Assembly: GCA_026874595.1 (NCBI GenBank)
Contig: CM049307.1
Location: forward strand, 20,377,079 to 20,441,078
DNA: 64,000 nucleotides
Reading direction: 5' to 3'
Origin: Sipunculus nudus
Taxonomy: Eukaryota > Annelida > Sipuncula > Golfingiida > Sipunculidae
Positions 50,365 through 62,035 of this stretch are shown here, in pieces. The notes beneath the pieces were generated by a model. It saw only the letters and a program-made list of their open reading frames with translations, searched no databases and had not been told where the DNA came from. Positions within the stretch are counted from its first letter, which is position 1. Every line of letters starts with the position of its first letter. A program made the translations under genes and the position numbers.

Positions 50365-52465
50365 GCAGATAAGCCTATAAATACGGTGACGGACACAAGG
50401 AAAAACCAGTAACAAAATCATATGAGCCATTTTTCACGCATTTACGCGCACAATGACATGAAAACAGTTTTAGCGTTCATTCAGGAACTATATATATAAC
50501 ACGCAGGATAATATTTAGGCAAACTAAATTTATTTTCCTGTAAAATTTGAATATTCCTGATATAAAATAAAATACTCCGACATAATCGGCATAGGTGAAT
50601 GCATTCTGTAAGCAACTCTGCTTAATGGCTAATTAGTATGAATTAAATAATTTAAATAAAATATAAATTTGTGATTGTTTCAAGAATAGACCTACACAAC
50701 ATTTATTCAACGTCATGGACGGATTAATTAACAGGTGTTTGACAAGTACCCCTATTTACACATACGTTTTTAGGCCTCAGTCATTTAATCTAAGAGAAGT
50801 GCGCAGCTCTTATTATTTTTTTTATTATTTGCAATATTTTGACCCGCAGCCCGCGGGAGACCGCAGCCCGCGGTCCTCCGCGGGCCCCCGCATGGGAATC
50901 TTTGCGGGGCGGGGCGGGCTACATCTAAGAAAGTGCGGGGCGGGGCGGGCCGAAATGACATCTGTGCGGGGCGGGGCGGGCTGCGGGTTGATGATCTGGC
51001 AGTTCAGTAAAATATGAATATAAAATTTAAAACGTTATTTTTGTATAAAATGTTTTCAGATGTCGTAAATTTAAAAAAAAATTAATTTATTTCTTTTTAC
51101 CCCTTACACTGACTGACAGTTGTAACAACACTATGCAAATGTGTCTTTCCTAGGTATAACATCAATTTGTTATACAAAATAGATGATGCATCCTTAATCT
51201 GAAATCTAAACTTTAAACAATTGTCTTTGCAATGGGAGCTGTTCATAACTTTATATAGTTACCTGGCCTGATGTTGTATATGGACTGTAACCCTGTACTT
51301 GTGTCAGGTCTCACATATTACATAATATGGCTGGGAGTGAAGCCAGGGCTTGAATACCTTTGATCTTGTAATAGACAGTGTGTGGCTACAGCTGGCTCTG
51401 TAGGTGACTCAATTGACCTGGAACTGCACAAAGCCTAAGGTGGACTCCTTATCTTATTGTAACTCCATGTGCTGTCTAATTGTAAATGACATTGACCACT
51501 GGCTGGTCAAATCCCTGTTTGGTCACAGCATAATGTGTTGATGATTGCTATAAGAAACAAGGCTCTGGCCATGTCTAGATCTCAATGAACACCCTGAACC
51601 TAAAGCCACATCGGTCAGATTACCCCTTGACCTGATTAGTCTCTGTTTCAGCTAATTAGCAGATTGTGACTGAAAAACTTTAACCAGCAATACATCTTGT
51701 TAGTTTGATGGCATGTGATTAGCCAATACTATTCTAAAGGGTCACTTTGGGTACAAATACTTTGAAGAAGTTTAATTTTTCTTTTCATTTTTTTTATATA
51801 TTTAAGTAGAAACAAACACAATAAACCAAAGGTTTGTTTATTTCCCCTGTAAAATATGAAAACATATTTAAGGTGTGTTACATTATTATGTTTAAATTAA
51901 ATCCATCTAACCAATAAAACATGTCTTTAAAAATATTTCTTGAATTATGGATTGAATTATTGCAAAAACGTATTCAAATGAATTTTTCATTCCAGTCAAC
52001 AAACATTTCATTTATATTAATAATAAACGTGTCTTATATATGTGCTGTGAAATATCTTGATATGTAAATTTTGGATCCGAAAACTATTTTTAATTATTTT
52101 GCGGGCTGGACTGCGGGTAAGAAACTTAAAAAATGCGGGGCGGGTGCGGGCTGAAAGAAAATTTTGCGGGGCAGGTGCGGGCTGAAAGAATGGTATATAG
52201 TAACTGCGGGGCGGGACGGGCTGAATTTATTTCTTTGATAGCGGGGCGGGCTGACAAGGCATGATGCGGGGCGGGTGCGGGTTCAATTTTTCAGCCCGCG
52301 CAGGGCCCTAACATGCGTATATCGTAGCCTATATATAATTATATAGTTGTACAATGGATGCAGGTCTTCCTAAGATGATGGTGGAGTGACGTCATTTTAC
52401 CCCGAATCCCTCAGTTAGCGCCGACCCTATCAGTTAAAATCGCCCCTGTACTGTGGCGATTTTCA

Positions 52466-52468
<3 letters not shown>

Positions 52469-52543
<75 letters not shown>
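52469..52543. repeat. (TA)n microsatellite, unit 2 (expanded)
   Basis: About 75 bp, with one extra AA interruption, more than twice the length of the same tract in unit 1; changed since the duplication. Confidence 0.95.
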
Positions 52544-52544
<1 letters not shown>

Positions 52545-53179
52545 GCAGATAAGCCTATAAATACGGTGACGGACACAAGGAAAAACCAGTAACAAAATCA
52601 TATGAGCCATTTTTCACGCATTTACGCGCACAATGACATGAAAACAGTTTTAGCGTTCATTCAGGAACTATATATATAACACGCAGGATAATATTTAGGC
52701 AAACTAAATTTATTTTCCTGTAAAATTTGAATATTCCTGATATAAAATAAAATACTCCGACATAATCGGCATAGGTGAATGCATTCTGTAAGCAACTCTG
52801 CTTAATGGCTAATTAGTATGAATTAAATAATTTAAATAAAATATAAATTTGTGATTGTTTCAAGAATAGACCTACACAACATTTATTCAACGTCATGGAC
52901 GGATTAAGTAACAGGTGTTTGACAAGTACCCCTATTTACACATACGTTTTTAGGCCTCAGTCATTTAATCTAAGAGAAGTGCGCAGCTCTTATTATTTTT
53001 TTATTATTTGCAATATTTAACAATTAAGTTGGGTAAAGAGTTGTATCACAAATGAGGACTTAAAATGAACTTAACGGATACCGAGTTAGGCAAGACATAT
53101 TTTCTTATCATCTTAAAACCAAAGATTCCATATTGGCAAGGAAGTCATTAACAAGAACGAGGTCAATGCATGGTCTATC

Positions 53180-53300
53180 TGCCAGCGTATATAGTTGTAC
53201 TACAGAGACCTCTAGCGGCAGAGAGCACAGTGTTGCAGATATCGCGGCCTTCACAATGACCCCACAGGTCATGAGAAGGTAAACAGGAAGATGGCGGACG
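53180..53300 (+). promoter_or_regulatory. Core promoter / 5' UTR with YY1-like site and uORF
   Basis: GC-richer than surroundings. AAGATGGCGG at 53288-53297 matches the YY1 core and overlaps the start codon, as in many TATA-less animal promoters. A nine-codon upstream ORF (ATG 53256-53258, TAA 53280-53282) ends 8 bp before the main ATG. Confidence 0.5.
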
Positions 53301-53389
53301 GGGCACCGTCATCTGCACGGAATGCCAAGAAATCTGCAGACCTAGGGCGAATATTTCTCAGGGAAGAACTCAGGGCTAAAGTAAAACAG
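53291..53389 (+). CDS. First coding exon of an unidentified gene
   Basis: ATG in good context (AGGAAGATGGCG) opens 33 codons (MADGAPSSARNAKKSADLGR ... LREELRAKVKQ) to a consensus donor CAG/GTAAGA at 53389. Phase 0. The peptide has a small polar start and then a charged amphipathic helix; no signal peptide or known domain. The pattern of ATGGCG start, CpG-richer leader and strong donor is typical of housekeeping genes. The protein family was not recognised. The following intron is filled by repeats; a candidate next exon is 59029-59133. Confidence 0.72.
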
Positions 53390-53840
53390 GTAAGAACCAA
53401 ACTGCATTATTCCCCTTCATTCTACGATCATAGCATCCATTCTTATACATGACAACATGGGTTGTTGATGGGACGACTGGCTGATTCAACTTCAAGTTTA
53501 GGCCTGGTCACTTCGTGGCAGAGTCCAGATGGAGATATGCGCTCTCTGTGTTATGATGTGTCGATCTATCCAGACAAAACTCGGAGCGAATATAGAATAC
53601 CTCATGCACCCTGGTTAGGAGAACGTCCTAAAGAGGGCGATACATTTAATGGGGATAGAGAGGAAAAATCGGGTATACTGTTTAGTCTTTATGGGGTTCA
53701 TTTTAAATAACAGTATACTTGTTATGTACTATTAACGTCTAAGTATACTGTCATGCATGTCTGGTACATATCTGACGTCGCCTATTGCTGATTCTGAAAG
53801 AGACAGATATATATGTGATTATTATACATGACATTCAGTG
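53390..53840. other. Start of intron 1 of the plus-strand gene
   Basis: Contains an 82-codon open frame (53462-53710) of protein-like composition but without splice support or homology. Nothing else. Confidence 0.3.
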
Positions 53841-53910
53841 AACGAAGGGGACCGTTTGCAGAGAAGTCCTAAGCTCAACCACTGAGCCATCAAGGGAACC
53901 AGTCGTTTCG
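53840..53910 (-). mobile_element. Possible tRNA-derived SINE head
   Basis: On the minus strand, TTGATGGCTCAGTGGTTGAG (around 53900-53870) matches a polymerase III A box of tRNA type. A clear B box (GGTTCRANTCC) was not found; GGTCCCCTTCG near 53850 may be its remnant. Confidence 0.35.
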
Positions 53911-54460
53911 TCACCACAGTCATTTCGTCACCAAAGGAAATTGGTGACGAAGTGACCGTTAAAATACATCAGGCTGGACTTGGCCGGGCACGTTCTTAAA
54001 ATCAGAAATTCAAATGCATAGGGAATGACAGAAGAACAGAATATTGATTGACAGAAGAGTGAAATATGGCTGGGAAAATAGTTCTTGCAAAAAAATGCGT
54101 TTATACTCTGCAAATGCAGTTTAAAATTTTAGAAAGTTCTTTTGGCAACTTGTTTCTCTGTGTCAATTGTGGGAGACCCCCGCCCCCCGCCTTGTGGGAG
54201 GTAGAGGTTATTTATGGATGAATATATACCAGTAGCTGTATAAAGAAAAGGTTGTAGTGAAATGCCAGAGGTACAACCTGAAGTGTAGCGAGATTGTGAA
54301 TGTGTGAGATTGTGTGAAAGGGTGTTTCCTGATGGCGTAATGGCAAACTGGGGGAATCCTTTTGCGACATGGCAGCGTTGGTTTAACAAACAGGGTGCGG
54401 AAGGAATACAGAATACAAATGATAGAGAAATGGGAGGGAATGGACAAATAAACACTTATT
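53911..54460. other. Intron sequence, nothing recognised
   Basis: A minus-strand ORF (54129-54455, 108 codons) has biased Ser/Phe/Tyr composition and no domain; not called. Confidence 0.3.
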
Positions 54461-54676
54461 AGCTCAGCTGACTATGAGTCATCTGAGCTATAGTTGTGGT
54501 CCATTGTCTGTCTGTTTGTCCGTCCATCTGTAGATGTGGCACGTTTTAAAACCATAAGACCTAGGAATCCAAAATTCGGGATAATGTTAGATGTCCCCAA
54601 GATCTCCTACCAAGCCAAAAACTGGGTCTTTGCGACTTCGTTCCTTTGAGAAATTAAGGAAAACCCTCAATTTTTT
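54461..54676 (+). mobile_element. Family A-type element, variant 2, truncated by nested copy
   Basis: Starts TTAGCTCAGCTGACTATGAG and continues GTCATCTGAGCTATAG (imperfect 13-bp hairpin), then CACGTTTTAAAACC, 'AGATGTCCCCAA.ATCTCCTACCA', 'GACTTCGTTCCTTTGAGA'. The same body follows at 55711. At 54677 it is cut by another family A end. Confidence 0.7.
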
Positions 54677-55710
54677 ATTAGCTCAGCTGACTGTAAGTCA
54701 TCTGAGCTATAGCAATCACTCTTTGTCCGTCCAGCCATCCAGCCGTCTGTTCGTTAACAAGGCACAAATCGTAACCACTGGACATGGAATCTTCTAACTT
54801 TACATCCAGAGAGGTCCATGAAAAATCTCCTTAAAAACCTGGAAATAGGTCTCTGTTACCTATATTCTTCAAGCTATGGGGCTCGGAAGTACCCCCCAGA
54901 ATAATGAAAAATTTGATACAAAAAGCTCAAATATCTAAACAACTAATGCATTGATCACCATGGTTCTTTGCATGGATATTGATCATGGAGTGTTTCATCA
55001 GTTCTGCAGAGTGGTGGCGCCACCTGTATTTTTTCGATTTTTTTACAATTTTTTTCTCTATTTTTGAGACCTCAAAAGATGCCGTCATCTGTTAACAGGG
55101 CACAAATTGTAACCACTGAACCTGGAATCTTCTCACTTTACATCCAGAGAGGTCCATGAAAAAGTCTTCTTGGAACTTGGAATTAGGTTTCTGTTACTCA
55201 TATTCTTCCAGCTATGGGGGCTCCAAAGTACCCCCCAGAATAATGAAAATTTTGATACAAAAGCTCAAATATCTGAACAACTAATGCATTGATCACCATG
55301 ATTCTTTGCGTGGATATTAATCATGGAGTGTTTCATCAGTTTGTGCAGACTGGTGGCGCCACCTGTATTTTTTCAATTTTTAACAATTTTTTTCCTACAT
55401 TTTTAAGACCTTAAAAGATGCAGTCATCTGTTAACAGGGCACAAATCATAACTGCTGGACCTGGAATCTTCTAACTTGACATCCAGATAGGTCCATGAAA
55501 AGTCTCCCTGAAAATCTAGAATTAGGTCTCTGTTACCAATATTCTTCAAGCTATGTGGCTTCGAAGTACCTCCTAGAGTCATGAAAAATTAGATACAAAA
55601 GCTCAATGTATCTGAACTGCTAATGAATTGATCAGCATGATTCTTTGCATGGATATTGATCATGGGGTGTTACCTTAGATTATGCTGACTGGTGGCGCCA
55701 CCTGTATTTT
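54677..55710 (+). mobile_element. Family A element, three ~340-bp monomers
   Basis: Hairpin end TAGCTCAGCTGAC / GTCATCTGAGCTA at about 54680-54712, then three monomers starting at GTTAACA.GGCACAAAT (54752, 55090, 55430). Each ends with a perfect GGTGGCGCCACC (55013-55024, 55352-55363, 55691-55702) 7 bp downstream of CTGCAGA/GTGCAGA-like wording. Monomers are the complement of those at 18240-19625 and 24722-26417. Confidence 0.8.
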
Positions 55711-57300
55711 TAGCTCAGCTGACTATAAGTCATCTGAGCTATAGTCATGGTCCTTTGTCCGTCAGCCGTCCGGCTGTCTGTTAACAGGGCACGTTTTAAA
55801 ACCGTTGGACCTACGATTCCAAAATTTTGCATACCGTTAGATGTCCCCAAAATCTCCTACCATACCAAAAATTGGGTCATTTGGACTTCGTTCCTTTGAG
55901 ATATTAAGGAAAAACCTCCGTTTTCCATAAAAAAGCAATTGTTACTCTTCAAGGCTGCCTAATATCAAAACCACTGATCTGTTTTTGATCATATTTAGTA
56001 TTCATATTCTTCCATACATTTTCTATGAACATACAAAACATTAGGTCAGTGTTGGGTCTTATTTTGAAGTTGTGGGCCCAAATTTAATGCAATTTTTAAA
56101 AAAAATCAGGAAATATATTTACTCACCTAACATGAGAATTGCTGAAGCTAGAGACTCTTTTCCAGGAATATAACTTTATTTAATCAAGATTCAATTGTTT
56201 ACCCAAAATTAGATGTGAATTTTGCAAATTTTTCAAGTTATTAGCATAAATAAAAAATCAATACCTTAAATTTTGTCCAACTTTGGCAATGGCACGTTTT
56301 TTCCATGTAAGCACTGTTGATTTAATTTTCACAGCATATATACATAAGGATTTAATCTTTTACAATCTAAAATTTCAAAGGAATTGATTGAAAAGAGTAG
56401 CTTTTATTCAAGTTTTCATACTCCATGTCAAGTGTTGTTTACATCTAGCCCACCCAGTAGTACAGCCTTCACTTGCATTATGTAACCCACCCCAGGCAGC
56501 TTGCCTTGGCTCAGCTTGGCCACTACTAGCAGGCTTCTGGGGTTCCCCTCTGCCCTGTACTCCCCCCCCCCCCCAGATGGTGCATTAACTTGATGAATGT
56601 TATATTTTTCTGTATTTTATTTCATTGTTGATGGAAGATCATGGATAGGGTTGTCATGTTCCAGAAACTGGTGGAGCCAGTTTTCGTGCCGTTTAATACC
56701 CCCAAAATTGCCACTTGACAGTACTGTGAGCATTATAAGTCAAAAACTAATGGACAGATTTCTTTTATATTATGCATATACATAGATATGGGTTATGGGA
56801 TGATGTTTATTTAAATTGGGGTCATGACCTTTCCTATGAGAGTGGCCTTGACCTTGAATATTGCCATATATGTTGAAAATCACACAAAATCATTAATATC
56901 TCAATAAGGGATGCATGGATTGGTCAAAAAATCAACTTGACTGAAGATCTTGGATAGTAATGTCATGTACCGGAAACAGGTGGCACCACCTGTTATTCTT
57001 TTACTTGTTTTAGTGCCATTTAATACCCCATCATTGCCACTTAACAGTACTGTGAGCATTATAAGTCAAAAACTAATGGACAGATTTCTTTTATATTATG
57101 CATATACATAGATATGGGTTAGGGAATGATGTATATTGAAATTGGGGTCATGACCTTTTCTATGAGAGTGACCTTTTCTAGGAGTGTGGTCTGATATTAA
57201 TTGTTGCTGAAGATGGGGGGCCTATTCATAAAGGGGGGGGGGGAATTAATTGTCTGGGGATACTATGGCACCTGTGGTGCCAAGAAATATCTAGTTTTCT
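55711..57300 (+). mobile_element. Family A-type element, variant 2, long copy
   Basis: Hairpin end at 55711-55743, then the CACGTTTTAAAACC body. Downstream it contains a ~360-bp direct duplication: 'CCAC TTGACAGTACTGTGAGCATTATAAG' near 56711 recurs as TTAACAGTACTGTGAGCATT near 57042, each with 'GACCTT(T)TC.TATGAGAGTG' after it. Right boundary near CACCTGTGGTGCCAAGAAAT (57270-57290). Confidence 0.6.
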
Positions 57301-57439
57301 TTTAAATTTAGTTTAAACATTTGTGATTTAGAAATAATAAAATATATGTGTATGTATAATATGACCCAATATGAGCTACACTCTGGATATATAATGATTG
57401 CAACTTAGATTTCTAATATCTTAACTGATATTTTCAGGT

Positions 57440-58440
57440 TTTTTAGCTCAGCTGACTTTCAGTCATGCTGGGCTATAGCGATGGGTCTTTGTCAGTCGTC
57501 CTTCCGTCTGTCCGTCCGGCCGGCCGTCTGTCCGTTAGCAGGGCACAAATCGTAACCGTAGGGTTACGAACCCTATGCAGTCTTAGAGGTTATAAAAAGA
57601 TCTCCTTGCAAACCTGAAATTAGGTCACTGTGACCTATATTCTCGAAGTTATGGGGTGTGTTTGCACCCCCCAGAAATAACTCTTTGAGACAAAATTTTC
57701 ATCCCAAACCTTCGATCTTTCACATACAGCTCACCTACCAACAGGGGAAGAACCATAATTTTTTTTAGGTCAAAAGGTCAAAGGTCAAGGTCACAGGAGC
57801 CTCTTCTTTGAAAAGCCTGTGGATGCATTTTAAGCCAACCCTTTCATCCCAATTCTTTGATCTTTCTCATATAGCTCACCTACTAAGTTGGAGAAGAATC
57901 CTATAGATTTTGAGGTCACAAGGTCAAAGGTCAGGGTCACAGGATCCACTTCTTTGAAAAGGTTGTGGACACATTTCAAGCTAGACTTTTCATTCCAAAC
58001 CTTTCAGCACTGATATGGCTTTTCTGCCAACAGGGGAAAAGACCTGTTGATTTTGAGGTCAAAGGTCAAGTTCACAGCACCCACTTCTTGCATGGAGTAA
58101 TTTTCAGGCAAACTTTTCAATCTGTACCTTCCATCTGTCATATATGGCTTACCTACCAATAAGGGAAGAAGCCTTTTGATGTTGAGGTCAAAAAGTCAAA
58201 GGTCAAGGTCACAATATTTAATTGTTCTAAATGCTTGTTAGCATATTTCAAGTGTAACTGTTCAACCCAAACCTTCAGTCTTTCACATATGCCACATCTA
58301 TGCATCACTCAGTTTGACTCAAACTTCATATTTATGGGTCTTTTTGCTTGAATAAATAACTTATTGATTTTGGGGTCAGCTGGTCAGCAGGTTAAAGGTT
58401 GCAGGTCAAAGTTATTCACCCATTGGTTGCCAAGTAATTA
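57440..58440 (+). mobile_element. Family A-ended element with AGGTCA-rich tandem units
   Basis: Begins with TTTAGCTCAGCTGACTTTCA and a CCGTCTGTCCGTCCGGCCGG run, then four ~140-bp units with 'CTTCTTTGAAAAG', 'CAAACCTTC', 'AGCTCACCTACCAA' blocks. Each unit contains a cluster of AGGTCA half-sites (57767, 57913, 58056, 58185). Confidence 0.7.
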
Positions 58441-58518
58441 CACCAGATTTAAGTAGTTAGTAGTTACCCATCATTTAGAAAAAATCCAGTTGATATGTGG
58501 GCAAAAGGCCAAGGTCAT

Positions 58519-58582
58519 AGGTCAGTGATGTTCACAATTACTTATTTTATAGGTCAGTGATGTTCACAATTACTTATTTTAT
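58519..58582 (+). repeat. Perfect 32-bp tandem duplication
   Basis: AGGTCAGTGATGTTCACAAT + TACTTATTTTAT occurs twice without mismatch (58519-58550, 58551-58582). Confidence 0.9.
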
Positions 58583-58589
58583 AGACCAT

Positions 58590-59028
58590 CTCTATTTTTC
58601 TTGTATATATAACCATCCCTCCCCAGCTGGTAATCTCCCTGTGTGGCTGTAATTGTGAGTGACACTGGTGACATATGACTCCCTTTTGTTTCAGCCTATT
58701 AAGTGATAAGGATCAGTGATAAGTACCTCGTTACTTCATAACAAAAACACTGTTGTCTGAATGCTTCAGCCGGGCATTAAGACTATGAGAGTATAGTATT
58801 AAGGTTTAGCTACTGATTTATAAGATGATGGGAACATTTTGCAGTTTATTTTATGGAATCCTAGCAATAAACATAGTTTCCTAGATATCTGAATATTTTA
58901 ATATATATCACCACATATAAAAGCAAGTGTTTGTTCTCATAATATGTGGATGTGTACCTTGATTTAGGATGGCTTTTTGTTTTATTTCAAGACCCTTAGT
59001 CATGCTTTCTGCATTTCTTTTCTTTCAG
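58590..59028. other. Intron sequence, nothing recognised
   Basis: AT-rich, ends in the polypyrimidine tract of the candidate exon at 59029. Confidence 0.3.
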
Positions 59029-59133
59029 GTTTGGCAGTTTACCTACCCTGCTGACCCCATTGAAAAGCAGAGTGATAATAAAAAATATTGGACTTACACT
59101 TTTTACAATTGCATATCTATAAATCTGATATGA
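59029..59133 (+). CDS. Candidate second exon of the plus-strand gene
   Basis: A very strong acceptor (TTTCTTTTCTTTCAG) precedes GTTTGGCAGTTTACCTACCC. Joined in phase 0 to exon 1 it reads VWQFTYPADPIEKQSDNKK and on to TGA at 59131-59133, giving a 67-residue protein. The first ~20 residues look genuine, the rest (YWTYTFYNCISINLI) less so; a weak donor A/GTGATA after KQ at about 59071 may mark the true exon end, in which case the gene continues beyond. No domain recognised. Confidence 0.4.
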   Translation, partial: VWQFTYPADPIEKQSDNKKYWTYTFYNCISINLI

Positions 59134-59585
59134 GCGCCTGGACATGCCTTTTGAATTATTTTGGGCATTCATTACTGGATAATTTGCCCCAAGTTTGGTC
59201 TCTTATTGGAGAATGTGGGATATCAAATGTCATACTTGTCAGAAATCCATTATGTCTGCCAGTTAGCCACCTTAGAAATTATTTCTTCAGTGCAGTTTCA
59301 GTAATTTTTCTTTAATGGTTGGTCCGATTTAGAGAATGTTTGTTGTCTGATTTCAGACTTTTCAAAAGTCCAATATGGCCACCAGGCAACCATCTTTTAA
59401 TTCCTTTTGATCATATTATCTCAAGAACAGTTAAAGTGAATGCAGTTGGATGTATATTTATGTAATCTTGTAAAGGATTGGGTCAAATAATTCTGAATAA
59501 ATATTACCATTATTTATAAAAGTGCAATACAGTTGGCTTGTATTGAATAAAAATTCATACAGAAGCACCTGTTTCTCAATAATTG

Positions 59586-60920
59586 CATCCGCCAAAACAG
59601 AGTTTTGCGGATACTAGGTTTTCAGCTGCACGCCACTGCCGCCGCGTAGGTGTCCGGAGAACTCCTCCATAACCGCTGGGCAGAATTTTACGAAACCCGG
59701 GATTATGTTCAGTTCACATGTGAACTGCTGCACCCCAATATTGTTTTGACCTCTGACCTTTCTTCTGCACTCTGCGTCAGTTTGTGTGTCTGTTTCCACA
59801 CATAAACCAACATATCTCGGGAACCGTTTGACCGATCAGGAAATTTTTTTGCACAAATGTAACCCTTGGAGAGCTGTTTAACATACAAAAAATGGTGGCG
59901 CCACCTGCAACCATGTTTGCACAGTGTCCATCTGTTTGTATGCCTTGGGTTAAAATCACTCATATCTCCGCAGTGGTTTGACTAATTCACCTGAAATTCA
60001 GCATGCATATACAAATATAGCCCTGGGATAGCTTTATAACATATATAACAAAAGGTGGCGCCACCTGCAACCATGTTTGCACAGTGTCCATTTGTTCATC
60101 TGCCTGGGGTTAAAATCACTCATATCTCTGCAGTGGTTTGACTAATTCAACTAAAATTCGGCATGTGTATACATCCTAAACAGCTTTTCTGATTTTATGA
60201 CAGGTGGCGCCACCTACATTAACGTTTACGCTGCAGACACCCAAGCTCATATCTCGGGAACCATTTGACCGATTGAGCCAAAATTTTGCATGTGTATAGA
60301 TCTCACATAGCTTTGTATCATACGCAAAACTGGTGGCGCCACCTGCAGTCATTTTTGCACAGCTCCCATCTATTTGTCTGCCATGGGATAAAATCACTCA
60401 TATCTCTGCACTGGTTTGACATATCTGCCTAAAATTTTGCAGGTTTATACATCCCCGACAGCTCTCTTGATTTTATGACAGGTGGCGCCACCTACATTCT
60501 ACATTTATGCAGCAGATATCCAAGCTCATATCTTGGGAACCGTTTGACCGATTGGGCCAAAGTTTTGCATGTGTATAGTTCTCACATAGCTCTTTATCAT
60601 ACGCAAAACTGGTGGCACCACCTGCAGCCATTTTTGCACAGCGTCCATCTGTTTGTCTGCCAAGGGCAAAAATCACTCATATACATGTAGTGGTTTGACT
60701 TATCTGCCTTAAATTTTGCATATGTATACAACTTGGACAGCTTTCTGGATTTTTGGTAGGTGGCGCAACCTACATACACAATGGAGCTGCAGACATCCAT
60801 GCTAATATGCAACACTTCACTCTATTTCCCCTTGCCACTCAATCCATGCCTCACTTCACCAGTTCCACTCTGATTTAGGCGGATACACTTAGTCGCTTGT
60901 CGACTACCCGTATTCTAGTT
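59586..60920 (-). mobile_element. Family B element, full-length inverted copy
   Basis: Hairpin end CATCCGCCAAAAC / GTTTTGCGGATAC at 59586-59614; other end GGCGGATACACTTAGTCGCT then TATTCTAGTT at 60879-60920, the complement of the start of 23591. Four ~150-300-bp internal units carry five perfect GGTGGCGCCACC sites (59894, 60054, 60203, 60332, 60481). Lies about 36 kb from its plus-oriented partner. Confidence 0.8.
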
Positions 60921-62030
60921 CTGGCATGTATTTCCTTGATTTTTGCTATATATTTTGATCTTATATTTGCCCTTTGTGAAGTTCCTTATGAGACTGACAG
61001 GTTTCAAGCAAGCTGTTGGAATAGTTCCTGATAGCTTAACAATCATGCATTTTCCTCAGACCATCAATTCACTGTGTTTTAACCAGACATAGGTGATATA
61101 TATTTCTGTTGTCATAGAAAATTTTCAACAAATTGGCAAATTGGTTCTTCAAAATATGACTGGAAGTTGTGAATCTCAGTCCATGATGTCACAGGTCATG
61201 CATGGCAGCTGAGCGTCATGACCCATGAGTCACTTGTTTTCATTACAAATTTATAAAACTTGTAATAAAAAATGAATCAGATAAAAACTTTTAATGGAAA
61301 AAGTGGATATGCTAAAAAAATAGGCTTATATATAAACTTAAATGCATTATTCCCTTGAAAGTGAAATAAAAGTATTAGTCCATTTTTGTCCACTTGCCTG
61401 TCCATCTGTAAATTTTTCATATGCATTACAGTGTCTCAAAACTTTTACTGTTTTTCTTCATTATAGTCTTATCAGAATATTAGTTTGCAATCATATCTGT
61501 AGAACGTTACTATAACCAAGTAGTAGGGCCCCTTTCCTCTTAGCTTCTCATATGCTTATATAAATGAAAAACATTACAATAGAATATTTTGCATTTGCAA
61601 AAATTTCAAACTTCAAAGTTCAGTGACCCATGTTTTTCTATCAAATAATACTGAAGTCATTTGCTAAGTATATTTTAATAGAACTTATTAACTGTATGGC
61701 ACCATATGTTCACAAACATGAAATTCAAATGTACTGAAAGTCCATGAAGTACACCAAGTACAGTAAGAGAGTGATTATTCTGACACCATACTTCACAAAC
61801 ATGATATTTGTCTACTAAATGTTCATTAAGTGCACCAAGTAAAGTATAATCAAATGATTTGCTCAATTAGTGGTTACAGCTGATTTCACACGTGACCGTT
61901 CTAGAGGTGTGATAACAATTCAATTCATGAGCAGTTTATCACACTGATGGCTTGCTGATTATTTTACTCTACTGGTAATTTAATACTAAAGAGAAAAAAA
62001 AAACTAAAAAAAAAACAACTGAAAACATGA
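60921..62030. other. AT-rich stretch, no gene seen
   Basis: Contains a decayed GTCATGACCCATGAGTCACTTG end near 61217-61238, as found next to family A copies. No exon called. Confidence 0.3.
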
Positions 62031-62035
62031 AAATG

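Larger units (their letters stand above)
48699..53020 (+). repeat. 2.1-kb tandem segmental duplication
   Basis: Unit 1 is about 48699-50837 and unit 2 about 50838-53020, nearly identical. The junction joins ...GCAATATTTT to GACCCGCAG, so unit 2 lacks the first ~22 bp of the hAT MITE but keeps its right end (52310) and right target-site copy (52311-52318). The two junction partners share only TTT, typical of a microhomology-mediated duplication. The main difference is a longer (TA)n in unit 2. A collapsed or duplicated haplotype in the assembly is the alternative. Confidence 0.9.

Noticed and set aside
53462-53710. 82-codon ORF just after the first exon of the plus-strand gene
   Set aside because: Protein-like composition but no homology recognised, no acceptor, and not in frame with exon 1.
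54129-54455. 108-codon minus-strand ORF
   Set aside because: Biased Ser/Pro/Phe composition, overlaps another ORF on the same strand in a different frame; no gene-like signals.
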